A stretch of 64,000 nucleotides of DNA from UBA6926 sp045562535. GTDB lineage: Bacteria > Chloroflexota > Dehalococcoidia > UBA6926. Below the pieces are notes generated by a model that was given only the letters and a program-made list of their open reading frames with translations, was not told the DNA's origin and did not search any database. This document shows positions 63,266-64,000 of this stretch, in pieces; position 1 is the first letter of the stretch; each line of letters begins with the position of its first letter. The position numbers and the translations under genes are program-made. The stretch covers positions 62,001-126,000 of the forward strand of contig JBJKVP010000004.1 in the NCBI GenBank assembly GCA_045562535.1, given 5' to 3'.

Positions 63266-64000
63266 ATGGATCAAGATCCATGGCTTTTGAAAACAGGTTT
63301 GGCGAAAATGTTAAAAGGTGGAGTGATAATGGATGTTGTCACACCTGATCAAGCAAAAATTGCCGAGGATGCTGGAGCATGTGCTGTTATGGCTCTAGAA
63401 AGAGTACCCGCAGACATTAGAGCAGACGGAGGCGTGGCAAGAATGTCTGATCCTGGACTAATAGAAGAAATCATGGAATCCGTTAGTATCCCTGTAATGG
63501 CAAAAATTCGTATTGGGCATATTGTAGAAGCTAAAGTGTTAGAAGCAATAGGAACCGATTATATTGATGAATCTGAAGTGTTAACACCAGCAGACGAAAA
63601 CAATCACGTATGGAAGCACGATTACAAAATACCGTTTGTGTGTGGAGCGAGAGATCTGGGAGAAGCATTACGTAGAATTTCAGAAGGCGCAGCAATGATT
63701 AGAACCAAGGGAGAAGCTGGAACTGGGAATATCGTTGAAGCTGTCAGGCATATGCGCTCAATACAATCTGAAATCAGAATCGTAGTAGGATTGCCTGAAG
63801 ATGAGCTACCATCGTATGCTAAATCAATTTCTGCTCCCCTTGAACTAATAAAAGATGTTCATAAATTGGGAGAATTACCAGTAGTAAATTTCGCTGCGGG
63901 AGGAGTAGGAACACCAGCAGATGCCGCTCTAATGATGCATCTTGGCGCAGAAGGTGTATTCGTCGGATCAGGTATATTCAAATCGGATGACCCCGCTCCC
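63266..64000 (+). CDS. pdxS: Pyridoxal 5'-phosphate synthase, PdxS subunit (partial)
   Basis: The frame opens at the ATG at 63266 (GAGG about 12 bases upstream) and runs to the window end, giving 245 residues of a protein usually about 295 long. PdxS features: KTGLAKMLKGGVIMDVVTPDQAKIAEDAGACAVMALERVPADIR, MSDPGLIEEIMESVSIPVMAKIRIGH, DESEVLTPADE, WKHDYKIPFVCGARDLGEALRRI, AAMIRTKGEAGTGNIVEAVRHMR and VNFAAGGVGTPADAALMMHLGAEGVFVGSGIF. With PdxT it makes vitamin B6. It is divergent from the thiamine operon. Confidence 0.97.
   Translation, partial: MDQDPWLLKTGLAKMLKGGVIMDVVTPDQAKIAEDAGACAVMALERVPADIRADGGVARMSDPGLIEEIMESVSIPVMAKIRIGHIVEAKVLEAIGTDYIDESEVLTPADENNHVWKHDYKIPFVCGARDLGEALRRISEGAAMIRTKGEAGTGNIVEAVRHMRSIQSEIRIVVGLPEDELPSYAKSISAPLELIKDVHKLGELPVVNFAAGGVGTPADAALMMHLGAEGVFVGSGIFKSDDPAP

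Overview
The window looks like chromosome of a free-living, AT-rich bacterium, probably a Chloroflexota of the Dehalococcoidia/SAR202 kind. This is an inference from gene style and layout (a 23S rRNA gene not linked to 16S or 5S, a TgpA-type transglutaminase with DUF58 and MoxR, RNase HIII, a DUF1385 gene beside ribosomal proteins); no phylogeny was computed. Almost every gene is housekeeping and intact. There is no phage, IS element or CRISPR array. Both edges cut genes: a very large repeat protein on the left (minus strand) and pdxS on the right (plus strand).

Layout. 1-3111: a promoter, a lipoprotein and an overlapping secreted protein with collagen-like and 20-residue tandem repeats. 3136-7315: a MacA/MacB-type efflux operon. 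7651-9178: a TraB/TIKI-like lipoprotein, a tiny membrane protein and initiator tRNA. 9204-12403: 23S rRNA with its own promoter and a long processing stem. 12503-21444 (mostly minus): peptidase, queA, cupredoxin, folD, acpS/nnr, two NmrA-like genes and a peroxiredoxin-like gene whose active site holds an in-frame UGA. 21592-28397: coaX, coaBC, a MobA-like transferase, valS, a VOC protein and hpt. 28523-33141: a split EamA transporter, then an aromatic amino acid block with a Tyr/Phe-rich leader peptide and attenuator, DAHP synthase, tRNA-Tyr, tyrS and prephenate dehydratase. 33156-41624: YeiH-like and CopD-like membrane proteins, an RlmD/RumA-Maf fusion, rnhC, a phosphoesterase, glutamate dehydrogenase, rplU-rpmA-rpmE and DUF1385. 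41709-46435: histidine genes hisIE, hisF, hisA, hisH mixed with a HAD hydrolase, a MaoC hydratase and a PduO-type adenosyltransferase. 46531-53864: MerR/HspR-like regulator, Clp ATPase, dnaE, ogt. 53868-58380: moxR-DUF58-transglutaminase operon. 58478-63100: thiamine pyrophosphokinase converging on a thiamine ABC transporter under a TPP riboswitch. 63266-end: pdxS.

The observations most worth following are: (1) the UGA at 21232-21234 sits exactly where the peroxidatic Cys of a peroxiredoxin belongs and is followed by a SECIS-like hairpin, so the gene is probably a selenoprotein that ordinary gene calling splits in two; (2) a complete ribosome-mediated attenuator, with mutually exclusive hairpins, ahead of DAHP synthase, next to tRNA-Tyr, tyrS and pheA; (3) the repeat protein at the left edge, with at least 22 near-identical 20-residue repeats in two related families; (4) a fused rRNA methyltransferase-Maf protein; (5) a transglutaminase-like protein whose catalytic Cys is Ser; (6) a probable AUU start codon for ribosomal protein L21.
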